Part shown: positions 1 to 14,490 of the stretch, in pieces
How positions within the stretch are numbered: position 1 is the first letter of the stretch
Layout of the letters: each line of letters opens with the position of its first letter
Assembly (NCBI GenBank): GCA_963573385.1
Contig: CAUYLG010022133.1
Location: 43,448-107,447 of the forward strand
Direction: 5' to 3'
Source of the DNA: Cacajao melanocephalus
Taxonomy: Eukaryota; Chordata; Mammalia; Primates; Pitheciidae
DNA length: 64,000 nt
Notes under the pieces: generated by a model
What the model was told of the DNA's origin: nothing
Databases searched by the model: none
Seen by the model: the letters and a program-made list of their open reading frames with translations, nothing else
Made by a program: the position numbers and the translations under genes

Positions 1-1090
1 TAGTAATTATTTCTTTCTGTAGCATATTAATGAATTGAAATTCTGTCATATTTTAGAAAATTCCATTATTCAATAGGAAGAAAATCTTAAGAACTAATAT
101 ATTCTGAGTGTTATGGTAAAAAAAGTACATATTCTGAGTTTTCAAATCCAAATATATTTTTAAAACTCAGGAATCAATCATATATGTTACCATTCTAAGC
201 AGGTAAAATCAAACTAGAATAATCATATATAGTTTAACAGAGGTGAATATATTATTCACTGTTGACTTACAGTCTTATTTTATTTCAATTACTGTGAATA
301 TACTTAATTCACAAGAGATGTTTGAGAGATCAGGTTACTTAAAGCTATGAAACCTAATTCTATATGTTCTCATGTGATAATAATAACAAAAGGAGAGGCA
401 TCCTTGTGAAGTGAATGTTTTCATAATTCCTGGTAAGCATGACACCAAAAAATGCAGAAGAGGTCATAGGAGAGTAAATTTTTCATGAAAATTATAGTAA
501 TCAAAATGATAAAATCCATTTGGAATCCATTAATCAAATTGGCTGGAAAAATAAAAATCATGGTTAGGGAAAAAGGGCTGCTTTCTGTTTTGCTTTCTAT
601 TATTCTGGAAACTATGTCGTCTGATAGACCCAACAGGATGGAAAACCTCTCTCACCTTAGAGGTGCCCAAGGACCGTCACCTGGCCTTAGGGACCCCACA
701 TGCTGGAAATGTGTCTATTTGAGTCAGTTGAGCTATCCTAATTGTTCATTCCCTATGAAATCACTTGATCATATGCTCTTTGGTCCAAGTTTTTAAAATA
801 CAAACAAGACTGTTCTTTCCAGAGGTTTGTCCTATCCAGGTCTAAAGTTGGCTGATGCTGCCATTCCTTTTGAAATTCACTTACACTCACTTTCTCTCTA
901 CCTTGGGTGTATGAGACTAATAGAAGGTTAGCAGTGGCAAAAATGGAAGGTGAGGGCAAAAGCTGAGGGAGAACACACAGGTGGCCCACAGGGAATAATA
1001 AAATCCTTCAGGAAGCTGTAATTGTCCTCCCTTCTAGAAGGTATCCTTACCTGTTTCTCAGCTAGTGTTTAAGTGTTTAATTTCTTTTTC

Positions 1091-1272
1091 ATTTTCTTTT
1101 CTTTTTTTTTTTTTTTTTTTTTTTGAGACAGAGTTCTGCTCTGGCACCCAGACTGGAGTGCAGTGGCACAATCTCATCTCACTGCAACCTCGGTCTTCTG
1201 GGTTTTATCAGATTGTCCTGCCTCAGCCTCCTGAGTAGGTGGGATTACAGGCATGAGCCACTGTGCCTGTCC
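1091..1272 (-). mobile_element. Alu with one arm lost by internal deletion, perfect 13-bp TSD
   Basis: Reading right of a T tract, the sequence runs through the Alu right arm, then jumps at GTAGGTGGGATTACAGGC straight to the left-arm end (ATGAGCCACTGTGCC). About one monomer is missing. The target-site duplication TAATTTCTTTTTC is intact at 1078-1090 and 1273-1285, so both ends are original. Confidence 0.9.
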
Positions 1273-1816
1273 TAATTTCTTTTTCTTTGATTTCACTTAG
1301 ATTTCCTTCTATCATGTAGACATTTAAGAAGCATATTATACCTTCTCTAACAAGGTTGCCAGCTCAGAGGCAAACCTAAGAATTTAAGGAATAGGCAAAG
1401 GCATCAAGTAAGAAGAGCTCTGTAACCAGACACTTAATAGGAGAAAACAATGCAAATTTCTCATGAAAGCTATCATTCCCACTTGGGTTATCAGGATCTT
1501 CTGGGATCAAGCACAGTGTGTGTAGAACCTGGTGGGAATTTCCTGGTCTTGAAATTGTCAAGCATTGTAGATGCCCAGAACATAAATATGAGGATTAGAT
1601 GAAACCTGGTGAAAGTGAGGACAGTGTCAGAGCTGCCAAAACTGCCAGAGCTGCCATAGGTATAAGAAAAAGCAAAGAGGCTGCCACTCCCAGTGAGAAA
1701 GCCTTAGAATAAGCAGACTTTTCCCCCACAAGGCAGTGGAAGGAGAGGATTCTCCCAGTAACACATTATTAAGATGTCTTGAGGGAGTCTCCCAAAAGTT
1801 AAAACATATGAATACT

Positions 1817-2089
1817 GGCCAGGTACAGTGGCTCATAACTGCAGTCCCAGCACTTTGGGAGGCCAAAGTGGGCAGATCAGTTGAGGTCAGTAGTTCCAGA
1901 CCAGCCTGGCCAACATGGCGAAACTCTGTTTCTACAAAAAATTAGCTGGGCATGGTGGGACATGCCTGTAATCTCAGCTGCTTGGGAGGCTGAGGCAGGA
2001 GAATTACAGTGAGATTGCAGTGAGCCAAGATCGTGCCACTGCATTTCAGCAGTTTGGGAATAGAGCCAGACTCTGTCTCAAAAAAAAAA
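1817..2089 (+). mobile_element. Alu, full dimer, diverged
   Basis: Starts GGCCAGGTACAGTGGCTCA and passes through the typical left arm, middle A-rich linker and right arm to a short poly(A) ending near 2089. The right arm has a small deletion around GAGAATTACAGTGAG. Divergence suggests an older (J/S) copy. Confidence 0.92.
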
Positions 2090-2221
2090 GTACTGATAGT
2101 GATCAAACAATAAAGCTCTTGAACAGTAACTGATGTAACCACTCTTAGTGTACAGGTTTTTTATTATATCACTGTAGGCACAGGTAGATGTTCCAGTCAT
2201 TTATTTTGTTAAATGTATGTC

Positions 2222-2815
2222 TTAAGCACTTATTAATGGCAGGAACAAAGGATCTCTGTCCTTGTGGCATTTACATTCTACTCAGAAAAGGCCAAAACCA
2301 ACCTTTTCAATACTGAAGGGCCAGATCAATAATGGCTTTGCAGAAGGACAAAGCCAGGTCAACAGTAGAGCAGAGCAGCTTTTCTCAAGGTATGCTTGAG
2401 AATTCTGGGCTCTTCATGGCCCCTGATGGGGACTTTCAAAGTCAAAAGGTTTTCATAATAATACTAAGAGATACTTGCTTTCCCATGCTTTTTCTCACAT
2501 GAATGTTGATGAAGATTTCCAGAGACAGCCTGGCATGTGATAGCATCACGTCCCTGACGGCTCTGGGAACATGTGCTACATATTCTTGTATTGACATTTC
2601 AAGTGACTAGCATTATATATAACCCAGATAAAATAAAGCTCTTTGGAGTCCTCTATAATTTTGAGGGTTAAGATACCGAGAGTTCTAAGGACCACTAGAA
2701 AAAAGAATGATTGAAGGCCAGGAAATCCTCCATTGTGAGAAGACATTGAATCAGAGACCTGAATGAAATGCACAAGCAAGCCATGCAGATCATGGGGGAG
2801 CATGTGTGATGTGTG
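2222..2815 (-). mobile_element. LINE-2 fragments (discontinuous)
   Basis: Two phrases match the antisense L2 3' region: one ending GTGGCATTTACATTCTAC near 2280, and CAGAGACCTGAATGAAATG plus GCAAGCCATGCAGAT at about 2752-2790. The sequence between them is too diverged to follow by eye. Confidence 0.5.
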
Positions 2816-3253
2816 GCAAATCAAAAACTGGTTCTTTAAACTCCTGTGTTCCCATTCACAAATTGTAGTGTTTTCTGAATTTCACTTTTAAATTTTATTT
2901 TCTTCAAAACTGACTTGTATTAATGTTTTACTTCTTTTCACAAGTATTGATAGTGAGAAATAGGAATATATCAGATCCTTAGACTATTTATGAAGAAATA
3001 TATAATGTTTTTCCTTTCCTGGTGCTACATTAATTTTTAATGACAAATAATCTAGAGACAAAACTTTGTAAGGTAATAGTTGAGAATTAGAGTGAGCGAT
3101 GAAAATTACAGTATTCATGTGCAATCTCATTCATGATAAAATTCTTCTGGTATACATTCCAAGCTGTAGTTATACATTTGAAAATTATTTTTATGATAAA
3201 TGTCAGTTTGTTCATATCTTCCATTTTGCACCATTGTAAAGAAACCGAGTGAC

Positions 3254-3627
3254 CTTGCAGCCATAGAAAAGAATGAGTTCATGTCCTTTTTAGGGACGTG
3301 GATGAAGCTGGAAACCATCGTGCTCAGCAAACTTCTCACAGGAACAGAAAACCAAACACCGAATGTTCTCACTCATAAGTACGAGTTGAACAATGAGAAC
3401 ACATGGACACAGGGAAGGGAACATCACACACTGGAGCCCGTTGTGGGGTGGGAGGAAAGGGGATGGGGAACATTAGGACACATACCTAATGCATGTAAGA
3501 TTTAAAACCTAGATGATGGGTTAATGGGTTCCAGAAACCACCCTGGCACTTGTATACCTATGTAACAAATCTGTACATTCTGCACATGTATCCCAGAATG
3601 TAAAGTAAAATAAAATTAAACAAAAGA
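3254..3627 (+). mobile_element. L1 3' end (primate L1P type), 5'-truncated
   Basis: Carries the end of ORF2 and the 3' UTR: CCTTGCAGCCATAGAAAAGA, GGACGTGGATGAAGCTGGAA, the CACTGGAGCCCGTTGTGGGG phrase, and ends CACATGTATCCCAGAATGTAAAG with an A-rich tail. Flanked by an imperfect TSD (3238-3253 and 3628-3643, 13 of 16 bases the same). No coding capacity is left. Confidence 0.92.
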
Positions 3628-6319
3628 AAAGAAGTTGAGTGACTTACTATGTAGTGTGAACACCTGACCAATCCGAGATGTATCCGTCCACAGTAGTCAA
3701 ACTTAGAAAAGCCTACCAATTAAGCCGAGAACACTGGTTAAGCCTAAGTCAGTTTAAAAACTAAATGGGTACTTCTGTATTCCTGGGACCGTTAACATCT
3801 TAATTTTCATGTAAAGCATTACACATTGAAACCAACTGCCCAGATGAAATAGATATTCTGGAGACAGAGGCTTAGGAATGAAATTTAAAAACATACCTGC
3901 CCATAAAACAAGCACATCAACTATGAAGCTATCTTGCATAACAAGCCCCTTGAGCTTTTTCTCTCAGTTAATTTTTGGAATGGTTGATGCACTGAACCAC
4001 TATTTCCAAGGAGCCTCCTCAGAGAAACTCCTCCAAATGAGCCTTATAAGTCAGTAATGAATATCAGGAGAAAACAACCACTTTATCACCAGTAGCTACC
4101 TCTTATTCTAAGTAAATTTGTAAATTGGCAAGTTCTTCTGGAACCCATAAAGGAGAAACTGCTGCTACAAATGAAAAATGAAATCATTATTAGTGAAAGT
4201 TAAACAGAATATTTTTATTCTGTAGAGTCACGTTTGACTTAAGTGTTTAGAACCTATTTAAAGCAGTTCAATAATTTTAGAAATAATCAACAATTTTTCT
4301 CATTGATTTTGTAATCGCCCATAACCCTTCTGTACATAAATTCTACCATCTGTTTCCTTTATTCTTACCTAATATTTTCTATTAAAATATTTCCCTTTAT
4401 TTTATGTTGATCTAAGAATTCACTCTTATTTAAATTAAAGTAATACTTCTTCAAATTGTTCTTAATCTTCCACAAAGATTTGGTAGCAAGAGGGTGGAAA
4501 TGAATGATAATACCCTGTTAGATATGGTATGATTATTTTGCATGGGCAACATAAAAATGTATTTTAAATCATTTTGAAATAATCCATTTAGCCTAAGAAT
4601 AAATAAAGAATGTTTCTATACTTTCTGACAAACAACAATTTTAACAAAGCATCCACTCTGAGGTGTCCAGTCTTGAACTTTACCCATTTCAATATATGTG
4701 TTTATTATTCTTTTGCTTAATCTGAATTAACAGCCTCACAAAACATTCTTTGAGTTCCTCTTCAAGCTATTGCTTAGTTCTATGTATGCACTTTTCATTG
4801 AGTACGTTTTTGTTAATGGCAAAATAATTCTTTGGAATTAAATTGATAAATTCTACCCCTTAGAGACCTTGTCTTCTTTGTGTAGCTTCATCTTCTACTA
4901 CTGATGACTTTGATAGCTATGCCACTATTTTAAAATCATATTTATGTATAATCAAAATTTGATCTTGGAAATTATTTAGAACCCAAAATGATTGTTTTTC
5001 AGGTTCTGTTTGAACCAGTATTAAAATCAAGCCCAGATTCCCTTCCTAGCTCTGCAAATTCCCATCATCTCCTCAAACTCTGTAACTGAAAAATGTATTT
5101 CTGGGCTCATTCGTCCCCAGTCATTCAGTCCCTAACACACGTGTCTTCTGCTGGTCCTTCCCGTGGGAATACAATAGGATAGGAGTTGCTGCTTTTCCGT
5201 ACTCATTTATTTAGTATTTGTCACATTCTCGGACTGATGCTCAACTGAAACAGACCAGAATTAGCACCTCCCAATCAATCACCTCACACTGTAGAGACAG
5301 ATGTGCCCCTGGTATGCCAGTGCCATGCTGCCTGATGGATTGCTGGGAAGCACTTTGTGCTCTGGGAAACTGCCACCCACCCAGTGCAGTGTGAGTGGCA
5401 TTGTCCTTCTGGTGATTGGGTGAAGTGGTTGAGACATTTTTGACTCTTTCACTTCCTGTTCCCTTAGTCACTAGTTTTGATGAGGTTTTCTTTGAAAATA
5501 TCTCTTAAATGTGCACCTTTCTCTCCATACCCATGCTGCCCCTTCCCCAGTGAAAATGTCCTCAATTACTGCCGATTTCCTTTTCCTGCACTGCAGGAGA
5601 CTCCTGGTTGCTATTCTCCCTGGCATCTCAATGAGGTCCTGTTGCCATCACCTTACATGTCTAGAATCCCTGCTTTCTTTCATTCCTCCTTCCCAAGATC
5701 CTGTTGTTAACACTGCGCACATTTGTCTGTTAAATAATGAAAATTTCTCAGAGTCTGTTCTCTTTAGAGTTATAAGATAGCATGATGGTGACAGGGTTCG
5801 TTTTCCCTGGGCAATCAGGCATCACCAAGGCAGGCAGCTTGGAGGAGGTGACATTTAAGTAGTACTTTAAGTTTTAGAATGAGTTTTGAGATTAATGAAG
5901 AAAAGAATTTCAGGCTAAGGAAACAGAGAACTGTCTCTAAGTGCCAAAAGACTTTAATTTCTCATCTGTTTACTCTGACATTAGTTCTGTTGTTGTTTTA
6001 TTGCATTCAGGCCATTTGAATGAGCTGTGCCTTGTATGTCTTGTTTGTAAGATGAAAGCCGGCAGGTTGTTGAAAGAAAACATGAGTGATGTATGTGACA
6101 GTCTTGCAAGAAGGTTTTCAAGACCAAAAAAGTCCCAGTGAAGGTTTTATTATTGTCAGACCATGCGGGTACGCAATTAGATAATCAGATAATAACAATA
6201 ACAGATATTCCTGCAGCAGTTTAAATTTTTCCAAGCATGTGCATTTCTGTTATCTCATTAAGTGTTCAAATTCGGAAAGATTCAAATTTGTAGAGACAAA
6301 ATCATGAAGTGTGGTTACA

Positions 6320-6520
6320 AATACACATTCTGAAGCCAACCCCAGGCCCACCAGTAGCTGTGAGGTCTCAGTTAATGGATCCCTCAGTTCCCTCAGCATC
6401 AGTGGGAATGGTTGTACCTTCCTCGCTTAGATGTCATTAAAATTCAATGAGTTAGTAGATGGAAACTGCTCAGGACAGTCCTTGGAACTTCGTAAGTACT
6501 CAGAAAAGGTTAACTGTCAT
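6320..6520 (+). mobile_element. MIR SINE fragment, with a GTCATT-rich tract after it
   Basis: Diverged MIR features in order: a GAAGCCA segment, CTGTGAGGTCTCAGTTAATG, CCTCAGTTCCCTCAGCATC, ATGGTTGTACCTTCC, and AGTCCTTGGAACTTCGTAAG. A short GTCATT/CATCAT-rich stretch follows at about 6515-6560. Confidence 0.6.
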
Positions 6521-9335
6521 TACTGTCACTGTCATTATCATCTTTGTCATCATCATCTATGGTCGTATAAATATGAAGATGGGCTAGAGCCCAGGTCTGC
6601 TTTTTTTCAACACACATTTAGATACTCCATTAGTGTGGCTGTGACTCATAGAATAACTTGGGAATGCCACATGGTAGACCTGTGTCCTCTTTATTACTAC
6701 AAAGTATATACTTTAATTGAAGATCTCCTATATTCTGAGGGAGATGTTCGCCTAAAGCAGGAAAATATTAGCAATTCCAGATAAAGCCTCTTCAAAACTG
6801 TGCAAACAGAACAAGTGCACATAATCATGGAAACTCTCAAATATTCAGCTAATGTGATCAGAAGAAGCTGGCTATTTTGTGTCTGTGTTATATAGTGTCT
6901 GTGTTGATGTGACCTATAAGTGGGTCTGAATTTAATGCAGGAAATTAACATTTCAACCTCTACATCTTCTGAGATTGATTTCGTCCCACTGGTAGTGGAC
7001 AGTGAGCTTCCTCTAACCAGCACCTGAAATCTATAAGCAGCAGTTCACTGGAGAAGTACCAAAATCTGAGGCATGAAGATTTCTCCTGCAAACAAGTGGA
7101 TTTGTGTTGACACAGGACTTTTTCAGCCTTAAACTGCTGACATGTATATATGACTTAAAGAAACAGTGCTTTGATGTTAAACAACAACCTCTTTCGAACT
7201 TGGAGACAGAAGATAAAGATCCACGCCCATTCTTCATGTTACCATGTGTGTGACACTGGCTGACAATGTAACCGCTCTCTGCCTCTGCCTGTACTTCTAG
7301 GAAAAATGAAGATCACACAGTTTTTTTCACAGGTTGCTGCTCTAATTCATGTATGTGAAACTATATGTGAAAACATATTGAGACATTGGTGTTACACTCA
7401 AGATCCTTGCTTCACGTATCTTCCTACGATTCATGGGATCAACTTTGCAGTTCCCTTGGAATTTCTTCTCTCTATCCGGTTAAGACTAGTGTGGGTTTTG
7501 TTCAGAACAAAGGCAGAAAACTGTCTTAAGCATTTTAAGTTTATCAAGAAATGATTTCGCCTCCTCTTCCTGGCTCACAGGGGTGATTCATTTTGAGAAA
7601 ACCCTTGGGCTCAGTTCTGAAGACTGACCCATCATGGAGAAGGGACAGAAAGGTCAAAGAAGCCACTGTGACCCCTCAGGTCAGTGTCTTGAAGGCAACC
7701 TGAAGCGTGGCTTCTTCTTTCTGTGGCCAAGAAGGACATGATGATCCACTGCTGCTCACAGTTCAGATGTCTTCTGGAAATCATTTCATGAAAGACAGTA
7801 TCTTGTTTCCCTGGGCCCAGCTTCTTTCTCTTCCTCTACCATTTCTTCCCATATTACTCCCCATCCTTCAGGTCATATCTTTCATAGGTTCAGTACTGCA
7901 CTCTAGTTTTACCTTTAGCCCAAGGAAGCCTTGATAAAAAGTCAAAAGTTCTGGACAAAAAAATCATAATTTAAAGCCCAGAACTATAAATGCTTTTTAA
8001 ATCCTTGGCAAATTTGTATTTTCTGCCTCAATGCACAGTACTATTAATAAAGCTAATCGAAAGTTAGTTACATGCAAATTGTACTTTTGTTGTAAAGTAA
8101 TTAAGAATTGTCCTAAAATTTTAACCTGTTTCATATATTCATATGTCTATGCTCTCTAAAATCAGAATGCCTAAATGACACTGATTTTAAACCTAGTGAG
8201 CAATGGAAAAGGATCATTCTAAAATACCTGCACGGTTTTGGCTATTGTCCTGACAGTTCTGTCTTTGCCAGGTGATATGTTAGTGTTGTGACATTCTGAT
8301 ACATTGCTCATTGTTGCAATTATTTTGTCAGAGTATATCTAGGTTTCAGTGCTTGATATATATGAATAATGAGATTGAATATCTTGGTTAGTTTTCATTG
8401 AGTACTGATCAAATACATAACTAATTCTATTAAAGATGAACAGATTTCATTATTCTATCATATATATTCTGGGAGCAAGTAAACCATATTTTTAATTGAA
8501 ATTCTTTTGAAAAGGGACTTTACATTGTCATTAGAAGATCCCATACAGACAGCCTTTGTAGGTTTCTGGAGATAATCATATGAGTGTATTCAGAATATAC
8601 AAAGTTATTTACCTTGCTAACTGCATACTCAAAAAAGTTCATCAAAGCAATTCCTACAATCTCTTTGAAGGACAAATAATGAGGATATTTAACTATCTGT
8701 TTTAAGATAATGCTAAACGACTTACATGAAATTGAAGATTTTGTTTATATGTTTATTTTATTTACATCATTCTATTGATATTTCCAAACGTCTGTGCACT
8801 GTCATTGTATCTGCTTTAGCCTTCCTTGCCCTTGAGATGCATTACTATCTCAAGGCAGGAGGAGAGTGTGGCCAGTGCAAGCCATTGTGCCCAGGTAGAC
8901 TGTACAAAAAAGAAAGAGCCAAGAAAGCCTTTGTAGGTAGCCACCCGCCCCATCCGCCATGGTGACCACTCAACTGAAAGGGCCTTTGCTTTTCCACCGT
9001 AGCTCACTCCCACCATTCAGCTGTGACCTTCCAGAGGGACCATGGGTAAATCCCTTAGCCACAGTTGTCAGTGTCTTCCCATTGCCCACCTTTTTCTCCT
9101 CCACTTTACTGTTAGTCTCCTGGCAGCTTCCATAGCAGTGATGGGAACAATATGTTACTGACACCCAGAATGAAACTCTAAATGCATCTCCCCTCAGAGA
9201 CTTCCTTATATTCAGTGATAAGTCCTATAATACCATCAGGATGGAATAAATGATTTTTTTCCCATGCTATTGGAAACTTTGCCATCTGGTACATACTGTT
9301 TTCTCAGGACTGGGTTTCCTAAATTAAAAGTAAAG

Positions 9336-9680
<345 letters not shown>

Positions 9681-9786
9681 CTAGATGAAAACACTTTTAT
9701 TTCCTTGCTTACCTTTTTTTCCAGAAACTGCATAGATTCCAAAATAACTGTACTAGCTAATTGGCATATTATTCAATATGAAATAT

Positions 9787-9854
9787 TGATGAAAATTTAT
9801 CTTCATGTTGTTTCAAATACTGATGAAAAAATGTCTTCATGTTGTTTCAAAGTT
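9787..9854. repeat. 34-bp tandem duplication, two copies
   Basis: Units 9787-9820 and 9821-9854 both begin TGATGAAAA and contain TCTTCATGTTGTTTCAAA; 28 of 34 positions agree. Confidence 0.85.
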
Positions 9855-10916
9855 CCATCAAAAAATCAGAGGGAACGGGGAGCTTTAAGTGCCAAAGATG
9901 TTATGAACCAATGTTATTTAAAAAAGGATGCATTATTTTTATGCACAGGTGATCCACATCATGTTACAGCTAGTGTCTCATTTGAAATATAAAGTCACGT
10001 TCCATTCTTAAAAATAAAAAAATAAGGAACTTGAAATTTTGTCATACTTATGAGAAGGGATGCTATTGTCTAAAACAGCCAAAGAGGAGGATCCAGAATA
10101 ATTTCATGGTTACGCTATAGTCTGTATGTATATTATTACACTCCATCGAAAGGTGACTTTGTTCTATGGTGCAAAGAGACAGGAGAAAACTTGTATTGCC
10201 AAGTTGTTGCCACCAACACACTCTTCCTGTCTGAGTCCCCTCTCAAACACACACAATGGAAAGAAGCAAGCACATTCAGTCTTCTCCATACTTATTTGAT
10301 CCTCAAAGAGAGTATTAAATTTGATCAAAGAAAATTTGCTTTAAGAAAAATAGGAAAACATTTTCAAGGATCTCATCTAAATAGAATGTAAGAAAACAAA
10401 ACACAATTTCATATGCAACGTATAATTAAGTAAGACCAGAACCTGATTCTTCATCCCTTGTAATATCAGCTACATTCGTGGCACCAATTTAAACACTGTG
10501 TCTTGTCTTTGTTCTCCTACTGTGCATTGCTGTGTTGGTAAAGGTAACTAGTCATTGGAGATTATGTGAGACGACAGTGAATTCCACATTGTACAAAGAG
10601 CTATTAATATTTCAAACACTGTCTACCCTTCAGGCACTGAGGTATTACATCACTATTTATACAACAGAATTTGTCAGTGATTGGAAGGTTTTGAGTGTTT
10701 TAGCATCTCGATCATTAAGTAGGAGATATAATTATATTAGCAAAATTAACAGGTACCAAAAAGTAGCCTTTACATTATTTCAAATGTTTCTGATATTGTC
10801 TGATCCCAAAATAAAACGACTTGATTAACTAATTTGTCTCATAAGAAATATCTCTATGTAGGTCAGGATGAGATCATTTGAAAAATCTCCTTTGAGAACT
10901 TTTAAACCACCACCAC

Positions 10917-10941
10917 AAAAAAAAAAAAAAAAAAAAAAAAA
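10917..10941. repeat. A25 homopolymer after a CCA-rich stretch
   Basis: An uninterrupted run of 25 A after CCACCACCAC, about 175 bp before exon A. No SINE or LINE body is visible on either side. Confidence 0.9.
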
Positions 10942-11100
10942 CCCTCATTTGAGAGCTGGAGTCGAATTATATGGTCATTTTAGTTCTCAGAATTTTAAGC
11001 GTGGATGGCTGGAATCATGTGCATGTGATAATTCTAGGCTACTCTCAATAAATAATACATGTCATTTCTGCTTCACTGAGACTGTCACTGACTGCTCTAA

Positions 11101-11430
<330 letters not shown>

Positions 11431-12289
11431 TGAAGGAAGGAAATAATAAAATACAATTATGGAGTCATGCTAAATTCCAAACATTTTCTTTAGAAATACC
11501 TGTGTGTTATTCATGCTATACCTGTTTTGTATATGTTTCCCTGTGTGACTATGTCAGTGTGAGTCTAGTTACTCTTTCTGGGTCTATAAGTGATAGAAAT
11601 ATGACACACATTCTGAGTTTGTGAGGGTAATGGGAAAAAATACTGATTTTGTCTCCTAAAAAAAGCATGAGATTGTTCTTTGGGGTTTTTGATTTTAATA
11701 TTAAGAAACAGACTATAAATATGTAATCAGGTAAACAGAACTGTTTGGAAAATAATTGTGATGAGTTTAGGCATAGTTACATTTTGTGAGGTCTGATTTT
11801 TAAATGTGCCTTCAATTGTTTATTTAAGGCATATACTTAATCTTACAGGTTCACTGCACAAACACATTCGCTGCAGTTAAAACTAACTCTTTGTAAAAAG
11901 CAGCAGCTACCAATCTGGAAGTGATTTTTTTTCAAGAAAGATGTAAATGTTATTATATATAAAGCGAGGAGAGAAAGCATGCTAATATTTTGACTTTTAT
12001 AATTTTGAGATATGAGACATATTGGATCATCCCACTGGAGTTAGTTTATTGGAAGGTTGTCTTCTTTAAGCTTATTTTCAGCAACATAAGCCCTTTTAAC
12101 CTCTGTGCTTTTGGTTCTGGAATGAAGAACTGCAAGCCCCACACCACGTTTTCAGCTGACAAAGTTAGCTTCAGCCCTTATGCACTTATTGGATGCTGTC
12201 TCTTCTAGGAACCCTTGCTCTGAAATGTTCTCTACGTACCACTGGCTATGTAACCCCTGAGCCCATCTCTTTCACCAGTGCATTGATGT

Positions 12290-12375
12290 TATACATCGTG
12301 CATCTCTCTAACTAAACTGAAAGCTACTTGAGGGCAGGACTTTTTTCATCTTCATATCAGTAGCGCCTGGCAGGC
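12290..12375 (+). mobile_element. LINE-2 3'-end fragment
   Basis: ACTGAAAGCTACTTGAGGGCAGGAC then CATCTTCATATCAGTAGCGC and CCTGGCA follow the L2 3' terminal pattern (gene-sense). Short and diverged. Confidence 0.55.
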
Positions 12376-14059
12376 CACATGGCCCCAAGAAATAAATGCA
12401 GAGACGAGAGACAAAGAGGGTTAGAACAGCCTGGTACGGGCACTACTGTGTGCCCATTTATGTGACATTAACATTACAGAAGCAGGAACTGAGAGTTTAT
12501 TTGGATTTCCACTACTAAAGTTAAATGATTATGCCAGAAACCATTTTGAAAATACAATTACTTTCTTCCAGCAACATCCTTGTTCATCAGTGGCTTTGTG
12601 AGTTTTGCCTTCTCACAATGCTGAATGATAAGGATGTGGGTAAGAGGAACTGATAAAACATTTCACTGAGATGAAGGGCCTGTCCCTCCACCCACATTCA
12701 ACATTGCTTTAAAGTTTAATCAGAAAGGCTTACTAAGTTATAAAATCATCAAACTTCTATATTTGAAGTCATCAGAGTTATAGTTTGAAGACATTGATAA
12801 ATGTAAACGTTCAAAGATACAACTTAAGCTTGGGGCAAAGGTTACTGGTAGACTCACTTACCTGGGAGTGGGTAGGATGTACAGGTCTGAATATTCAAAC
12901 CAGGGCTTGAAATGTTCTAATTCACTCTCCTAACAGAAGGGAAGCCATTGTGGAATATCTGAACTCTCATTTATTTAGCTCAGTGGGAGATACTGGTACC
13001 ATGATTTACTTGAGGTGTGTGCTGAAGTATGAAAGGCATGCTTATTGAATATTCTGTAGGGCCTGTGGCTCCAATGTAATGTCAGAGAGATGTTCAACAA
13101 ATAAGCCAGCATTTTTACTCTGCTTTTAGTGTTACACCCTTGAGAGAAGAGAGGCCACATTCCATTCCAATAATGACACTATTGTTCATATCCCTCTATT
13201 TGAGTGGTTTTTCAAAGTGTGTGATTCCTTCTTTTCAAAATTCTGATCAGTGTTAAATCTTATTCTTTCAAGCCTAGGTTAATTTTTAGAATATCCTGTA
13301 ATCATAAATTGCTACAAGGGCTAATGCAAGTCAAATTCTGGCTAATGATGTCAGGCCAAGTAAGTATGGTCAATAATCAATCAAAACAAAAATCTTCTAT
13401 TTTTTTGTCTAAAAAACTGTGTAATTCTAAAGTAAAGCAATGATTTTTTTAATCTGGTTCATAAATTTAAATGCAATTTCAAAGGAGTATTATAAATGCT
13501 CAGAGATTCTAATTTCAGTATTTAAAAATATCTATTCAGCATAATAAATGCTTATTCAGTGATCAACATCAGGATTTACCACAGGCCCTGATTATATGTG
13601 CATAACCTGCATTCCCCAACTTATCAGCCCAAAAGTCAAGCTGTAAGTCACCCAAATTGCCATAAAATATTTGTTCTCTGATGTTACTCCAACTAAAATC
13701 CTTAAAAATCATTCTTCTGAGACTTAGGATGAGTTCATGGAGCTGGTCCAGAGGAGAGAAAGTGGACTATCCTTCCCATCAGACCCTAATGCCATTCTAG
13801 AAAGTGACCTGAGCTGATTTCTAGATATCCTTTCCACACTGCCAGGACTCTGCTCAGCTGTGCTGCGAGTTCCCGCCCCAGCCTCTAAACAAGTTGTATA
13901 GGTCACTCCTCCACAGCCCCCTTCTTCCTCCAGGTCAACCTTCACCTTTGTGTGTCTAGGTTATGATGCATTCAAGATGTTTCTCATGCTGCCAGTTGAT
14001 GCCATGAGCCTTTGTGCTTGGGATGGAGAAGTGAAGAAGGCATGATCCCAGTTCTCAGG

Positions 14060-14490
14060 GAACTTCTATTCTAGCAGCAGGGATGGAGATGCAGAAAACC
14101 AACACAGCAAATAAGTAAACTGCACAGTACATCACAAAGCGATGGTTTCTATGGGAAGGAAATGGATACAGAATAGAGTAAGCAAGATCCAAAGTGCATG
14201 GGGGAGTGCAGCATGATAGGGACCTCGAGGAGACTTTTGGACAAATCCACAGAGAAGAGGGAGGAAGGTATATGGCTCCATCTGCACAGTAAATGCAGTG
14301 GCCCCTGGATGGGGCAGCCTGGCATGCTGATGGAGCAGCAAGGATGCCAGGGTGGCTACAATGGGCTCCTGAAGTTGTGAGGTGATGGGAAACCAACTGG
14401 GTCATTGGTAGGATCCCATCTTTTACTAGGAGTGAAGTAAGGAGCCAGTAGAAAATTTCAAGCAGAGGAACAACATGACCTACCTTATGT
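14060..14490 (-). mobile_element. LINE-2 3' fragment, diverged
   Basis: GGGATGGAGATGCAGAAAAC, AACACAGCAAATAAGTAAAC and TTTCAAGCAGAGGAACAACA with CATGACCTAC match antisense L2 phrases in the right order. A 149-codon open frame on the minus strand here is most likely a by-product of this relic. Confidence 0.55.

Noticed and set aside
6431..6784. 117-codon open frame, plus strand
   Set aside because: Starts inside a MIR and a GTCATT-rich simple repeat; His/Tyr-rich peptide is a product of that repeat.
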